Assembly: GCA_014382915.1 (NCBI GenBank)
Contig: JACNIV010000021.1
Coordinates: forward strand, 1-7,732
Origin: Candidatus Cloacimonadota bacterium
GTDB lineage: Bacteria > Cloacimonadota > Cloacimonadia > Cloacimonadales > TCS61
Direction: 5' to 3'
Length of the DNA stretch: 7,732 nt
Every line of letters begins with the position of its first letter. Within the stretch, counting starts at the first letter, position 1. A program made the translations under genes and the position numbers. Below, in pieces: positions 4,500-7,732 of the stretch. The notes under the pieces were generated by a model. It did no database searches. It was given only the letters and a program-made list of their open reading frames with translations, and had not been told where the DNA came from.

Positions 4500-6670
4500 T
4501 GAGAATTAATATAGTATCTATATTCGTTATAATCATATCTTTTTTGATGGGCACTACAACACTATCGGCGCTGGATATCCCATTTTCTGAAAATGAAGTT
4601 AAACTTCCTGAAAACCAGATCACAGGTCTGGTGACTGTCAGTCCACCCGATTCACTAAACTGTCCACTCGAGACAAATACCTGGCTCTGGCATGATGGTA
4701 AAAATCTCTATCTTCACATTGAAGCTGAAATAGATGAGAATTTTGAAACTGGAAATTATACGAATTACGACATATATCCGGGAGCCGATTATTTGTGTAT
4801 CCAGCTAATAACAGATCCAAAAAGTTATTATGCTTATGGTTTTTATACCTACCCATTTGAAAATAGAATAGATTTCATTAGAACTTCTTCTTTAGGTATA
4901 GATAAAACATGGAACAGCAATTATGAATATATCAGCAGCTTCAATGACACACTTTGGACTGTATCAATGAAGATTCCCTTTAAGAATCTGCGTTTTTTTG
5001 GAAATCCACCATACAATTGGAAAATAATCCTGACACGATATACAAGATATAATAAGCAATTATTCAGCAAGCCGTTCCTGATAACCAAAATGGGAAAAGA
5101 TTACTTTCATAAAGCACTGGATATTAAAATTGATCATCCTATCGAAAAAAACAAGAATTTTTATATAAGACCTCATACGATTTTTATATATGATCTAAAA
5201 GATAATGAAACTAGTTTTGATGAAGAAAATATAGGTTTTGATTTTTCTTTCAATCCTTCATTTTCAACAAAATTTAAATTAAGTTTTCTCCCCGATTATT
5301 CAGATGTTCCAATGGATAACGTAAAGGATATTTATAATTCCAAATACCCTCCCAGTTATGAAGAAAATCGTTATTTCTTTATTGAAGATTTCAATGTGCT
5401 TGGCGTAGATGACAACTTATTCCATTCAAGACACATTGTTCAACCCAAATATGCTCTCAAGTTTACTTCAAATGCTGAAAATTATTCATTCGGTGTACTT
5501 TCTACTATGGATAAACTAATTGAAGGAACTTATACTATTGTTAATGAAGATTCTTCTGTAACTGAAAAAACAGAGATTATTAATCCCGATGATATTTACA
5601 ATATTATTGCTTATCAACCTATCTGGCAGAATTTCCGATGTCAATTTACTTTAATGAGTAGAATGAACGAAGATTATTATGACAAATCGCTGGAAAAAAT
5701 AAGAAAAAATTATCATAATGAAGTCCTTCACTTGGAACCTACCTGGGAATTCAACAGGAATCATTTCATCTGGTTAGATATGAACCTTTCTTATCTCAAT
5801 TTAGAAGAAGATACAAAAAAAGGATATTATGGCAAGATAGGATACAGCCGCAGGAATAAAGATTTTTACTTTTCTATTTCTGCCCAAAAGATGCAGAAGG
5901 ATTATGCTGTAGATATGGGTAATATCTATGAGGATGATTTTTACGGTTGGAATATTAATACTTATTATTCAAAAGATATTAATAATTATATTTTCAGAGA
6001 ATTAAACACGACCATCAATCTCAGTGAAGAGATAGATAATCAGATTGATATTCTACTGGAGAGGTATTCTTATTTGAACATGGAACTGGAAACAAATTAT
6101 AATTTTAAATTCGATTTCGACTACGTGCATGTAAAAGAATATTTTAATGCTGTTAATAAATATTTCGGAAAGACACGAACGGGATTTCGCTTTACATGGG
6201 ACAAGATAAGCTGGTTTGAACAGCATATAGGTATTAATCTCTTCAGATACCTTGTTTACGAACTTAGCAATATATATGATGGAATTTATTTACAATATAG
6301 CCTTTCAGGTGTTCTGGATAAATATGTTTCTTATACATTTAGTGTTGATTATATAAAGTATTCGGATCTTCCTGAATGTATTTTCGTTGATGATGAATAT
6401 TACCTAGGTAACTTTGATATTACTTATAATCTATCTAATAAATTATCTTTAACAAACGGACTTCGTTACGATAACAATGATTCGTACCATAAAGTTAACA
6501 ATGTGTGGGGATTTTATTCTGAATTTATCGGATTCTTTTCAAATCTCAGTTGGGAATTTAAAAGAGACTGTTATATCTATTTTGGTTATAAAGCTTCACT
6601 TAATAAAATTGATAACTCTTATCAAGAGGATTATCAAAAATTATATACTAAAATTTCATATAATTTTTAA
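4499..6670 (+). CDS. CBM9/DUF5916-like outer-membrane beta-barrel protein
   Basis: The 723-residue product has a signal peptide with cleavage probably after LSA (residue 24). Residues about 30-205 look like a carbohydrate-binding family 9-like beta-sandwich, with TNTWLWHDGKNLYLHIEAEID as its clearest stretch (split by residue 20). The rest is rich in alternating aromatic strands and ends YTKISYNF, with the C-terminal Phe typical of barrels inserted by the BAM machinery. The family hallmark linking the two parts is recognisable: NPSFSTKF, YSDVPMD and ENRYFFIEDF correspond to the usual NPDFSQ...RPFFLE region. ATG 4499 overlaps the HD-GYP stop (TGATG), so translation is probably coupled; a TTG one codon earlier is less likely. 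Ligand and function are unknown; family members are annotated only as hypothetical or carbohydrate-binding. Within this operon a surface receptor or export role is possible. Confidence 0.75.
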   Translation: MRINIVSIFVIIISFLMGTTTLSALDIPFSENEVKLPENQITGLVTVSPPDSLNCPLETNTWLWHDGKNLYLHIEAEIDENFETGNYTNYDIYPGADYLCIQLITDPKSYYAYGFYTYPFENRIDFIRTSSLGIDKTWNSNYEYISSFNDTLWTVSMKIPFKNLRFFGNPPYNWKIILTRYTRYNKQLFSKPFLITKMGKDYFHKALDIKIDHPIEKNKNFYIRPHTIFIYDLKDNETSFDEENIGFDFSFNPSFSTKFKLSFLPDYSDVPMDNVKDIYNSKYPPSYEENRYFFIEDFNVLGVDDNLFHSRHIVQPKYALKFTSNAENYSFGVLSTMDKLIEGTYTIVNEDSSVTEKTEIINPDDIYNIIAYQPIWQNFRCQFTLMSRMNEDYYDKSLEKIRKNYHNEVLHLEPTWEFNRNHFIWLDMNLSYLNLEEDTKKGYYGKIGYSRRNKDFYFSISAQKMQKDYAVDMGNIYEDDFYGWNINTYYSKDINNYIFRELNTTINLSEEIDNQIDILLERYSYLNMELETNYNFKFDFDYVHVKEYFNAVNKYFGKTRTGFRFTWDKISWFEQHIGINLFRYLVYELSNIYDGIYLQYSLSGVLDKYVSYTFSVDYIKYSDLPECIFVDDEYYLGNFDITYNLSNKLSLTNGLRYDNNDSYHKVNNVWGFYSEFIGFFSNLSWEFKRDCYIYFGYKASLNKIDNSYQEDYQKLYTKISYNF

Positions 6671-6735
6671 AATAAATAAATCTTTCTTTCTAAAAATCAA
6701 TTGACATTCACTTCCAACATAAAAAAAAGTTCGCT

Positions 6736-6754
6736 TAATTTTTATTGAAAATTA
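6736..6754 (+). promoter_or_regulatory. AT hairpin against the nuoE-like ribosome-binding site
   Basis: TAATTTT (6736-6742) and AAAATTA (6748-6754) form a 7-bp stem whose last base is the first base of the AGGGAG Shine-Dalgarno (6754-6759). It has no U-run, so it is not a convincing terminator for the upstream gene. It could modulate translation. It consists only of A-T pairs and is therefore weak. Confidence 0.25.
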
Positions 6755-6770
6755 GGGAGCATAAAATACA

Positions 6771-7229
6771 ATGAAAAATAAGAAAGCAATTGATGAAATT
6801 ATTGGTAAATATATTGGCAGAAAAGGCTCTCTTATACCTCTTTTGCAGGAAGTGCAAACTATAGAAGGTTACCTGGCAAAAGATACAATGCGTTATCTCT
6901 CGGAGAAAACAGATATAAATATTGCTCAAATCTATGGAGTAGCAACATTCTATACCATGTTTCATCTTCAACCTCAGGGTAAACATATAATACGAGTTTG
7001 CAAAGGAACAGCCTGTCATGTATCAGATGCAAACTCCATTCTAAAGGCAGTCCAGAACAACCTGAAACTTACTGATGGAGAAGATACAACCACCGATAAA
7101 TTATTCACAGTAATGGAGGTTGCCTGTCTTGGTTGTTGCAGCCTGGCTCCGGTTATCATGATAAATGATAATACTTATGGAAAACTAACGCCGGAAGCTA
7201 TTGAAGAAATAGTGAAAAAATACAATTAA
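6771..7229 (+). CDS. nuoE: NuoE/HndA/HydC-like [2Fe-2S] subunit of an NAD(P)-linked oxidoreductase
   Basis: This thioredoxin-fold subunit carries one [2Fe-2S] cluster next to the flavin subunit of complex I, NADP-reducing hydrogenases and electron-bifurcating hydrogenases. The 152-residue product has the N-terminal helical part with LLQEVQTIEGYL and the signature IAQIYGVATFYTMF (51-64). The cluster ligands are C77 and C82 (VCKGTACHV) and C119 and C123 (VACLGCCSLAP). C122 is an additional cysteine beside the ligand. Length and start fit the family. The ATG follows AGGGAG (6754-6759) at 11 nt. A NuoF-like gene starts 10 nt after its stop, so the pair is an operon. It lies 100 nt after the beta-barrel gene with no clear terminator between. 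With only NuoE/NuoF in view, the holoenzyme could be an [FeFe] hydrogenase, a formate dehydrogenase or a Nuo-like complex. Confidence 0.93.
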   Translation: MKNKKAIDEIIGKYIGRKGSLIPLLQEVQTIEGYLAKDTMRYLSEKTDINIAQIYGVATFYTMFHLQPQGKHIIRVCKGTACHVSDANSILKAVQNNLKLTDGEDTTTDKLFTVMEVACLGCCSLAPVIMINDNTYGKLTPEAIEEIVKKYN

Positions 7230-7239
7230 GGGGGATGAT

Positions 7240-7732
7240 TTGGAGCTGACAATCAAAGTAGGACTTGCAAGCTGTGGATTGGCAGCAGGAGCCGGAGAAG
7301 TTTACTCGACGATTGAAAAATATCTTAAAAAATCAAAAATAAAAGCTGAACTGAAAAAAACCGCCTGTATTGGCATGTGTTTCGTTGAACCGTTAGTTGA
7401 GATATCTTCCGAAAATGGCAACACCGTAACTTATGGTGATGTGTCCCCAGAAAATATTATCGAATTAATTGAAGCATATGCTAAAGAGAAACCAATAAAT
7501 AAAAACGTAATCCTTTCCAATATATTGGAAGGTAGCGAGAATGAAAAACTTAATAATCAGACACGGATCGTGCTCCGGAATTGTGGTATCATCGATGCGG
7601 AATCTATAGAAGATTATTTAGAAAAAGACGGTTACAAAGCACTTGAAAAAGTTGTATCCTCGATGTCCAAAAAAGATATTATTGAAGAAATAAAAAGATC
7701 CTGTTTACGCGGACGTGGTGGAGCAGGATTCC
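7240..7732 (+). CDS. nuoF: NuoF/HndC/HydB-like NAD(P)H- and FMN-binding subunit, N-terminal part (cut by window end)
   Basis: The flavin subunit takes electrons from NADH or NADPH, or bifurcates them, and passes them to iron-sulfur clusters. The 164 residues present contain an N-terminal thioredoxin-like ferredoxin domain (about 3-82: SCGLAAGAGEVY, then TACIGMCFVEPLVEI). They also contain the start of the 51-kDa domain: QTRIVLRNCGIID (107-119), DGYKALEKV and LRGRGGAGF (156-164), the flavin/NAD-site motif at the window edge. The ferredoxin domain has cysteines 12, 43 and 47 but lacks the first of the usual four. An added ferredoxin domain marks the HndC/HydB type rather than plain complex I NuoF. 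The start is TTG (7240) behind AAGGGGG (7228-7234) at 5 nt; the ATG at 7235 is out of frame and stops within five codons. It is cotranscribed with the NuoE-like gene. Confidence 0.92.
   Translation, partial: MELTIKVGLASCGLAAGAGEVYSTIEKYLKKSKIKAELKKTACIGMCFVEPLVEISSENGNTVTYGDVSPENIIELIEAYAKEKPINKNVILSNILEGSENEKLNNQTRIVLRNCGIIDAESIEDYLEKDGYKALEKVVSSMSKKDIIEEIKRSCLRGRGGAGF

Noticed and set aside
4496..4501. TTG at 4496 as start of the beta-barrel gene
   Set aside because: The ATG at 4499 is one codon later, forms the classic TGATG stop-start overlap and leaves a normal signal peptide.
6701..6729. Promoter before the NuoE-like gene based on TTGACA at 6701-6706
   Set aside because: No acceptable -10 is found 15-19 nt downstream; the stretch is an A-run followed by GTTCGC.
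6671..6770. Intrinsic terminator after the beta-barrel gene
   Set aside because: No GC-containing stem with a U-run on the plus strand; only an A-T hairpin near the next ribosome-binding site, so read-through cannot be excluded.

Overview
The window looks like chromosome from an AT-rich, Gram-negative, probably anaerobic bacterium. Gram-negative is supported by a secreted protein that reads as an outer-membrane beta-barrel. Anaerobic is supported by NuoE/NuoF-like diaphorase subunits of the type found beside [FeFe] hydrogenases. A member of the FCB-type candidate phyla such as Cloacimonadota would fit, but that placement is a guess from gene style; no rRNA or other phylogenetic marker was tested.

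Left part, minus strand (1-1355): the conserved translation operon infC-rpmI-rplT-pheS, reading right to left, with pheS cut by the window edge. The infC 5' leader (about 1356-1550) carries an intrinsic terminator 19 nt before the infC start. An upstream hairpin loop can pair with the terminator 5' arm over 11 bp. This is the layout of an attenuator that could serve L20 or IF3 autoregulation.

Middle, intergenic (1356-2082): a divergent control region. The minus-strand leader and a weak infC promoter lie at its left. On the plus strand there is a GC-rich patch with phased TTGTC repeats, a near-consensus sigma-54 promoter (1834-1849), hairpins and a possible 24-codon leader ORF.

Centre, plus strand (2083-6670): five closely spaced genes that look like one operon. 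They encode two small secreted or anchored peptides sharing four copies of a C-x2-Q-G-D-[FI]-M-P-x-P-[FY] motif, a 7-helix membrane protein, a membrane-anchored PAS/HD-GYP protein with all expected catalytic residues, and a 723-residue CBM9/DUF5916-like outer-membrane beta-barrel. The most interesting reading is an undescribed envelope-signalling module: exported peptides, a 7TM receptor or partner, c-di-GMP hydrolysis as output and a surface protein, under sigma-54 control. The gene order, motifs and overlaps are visible in the sequence; the signalling role is inference.

Right part, plus strand (6771-7732): a NuoE/HndA/HydC-like [2Fe-2S] subunit followed by a NuoF/HndC/HydB-like subunit cut by the window end. 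They are probably the electron-input module of a soluble NAD(P)-linked, perhaps bifurcating, hydrogenase or related oxidoreductase whose catalytic subunit would lie downstream.
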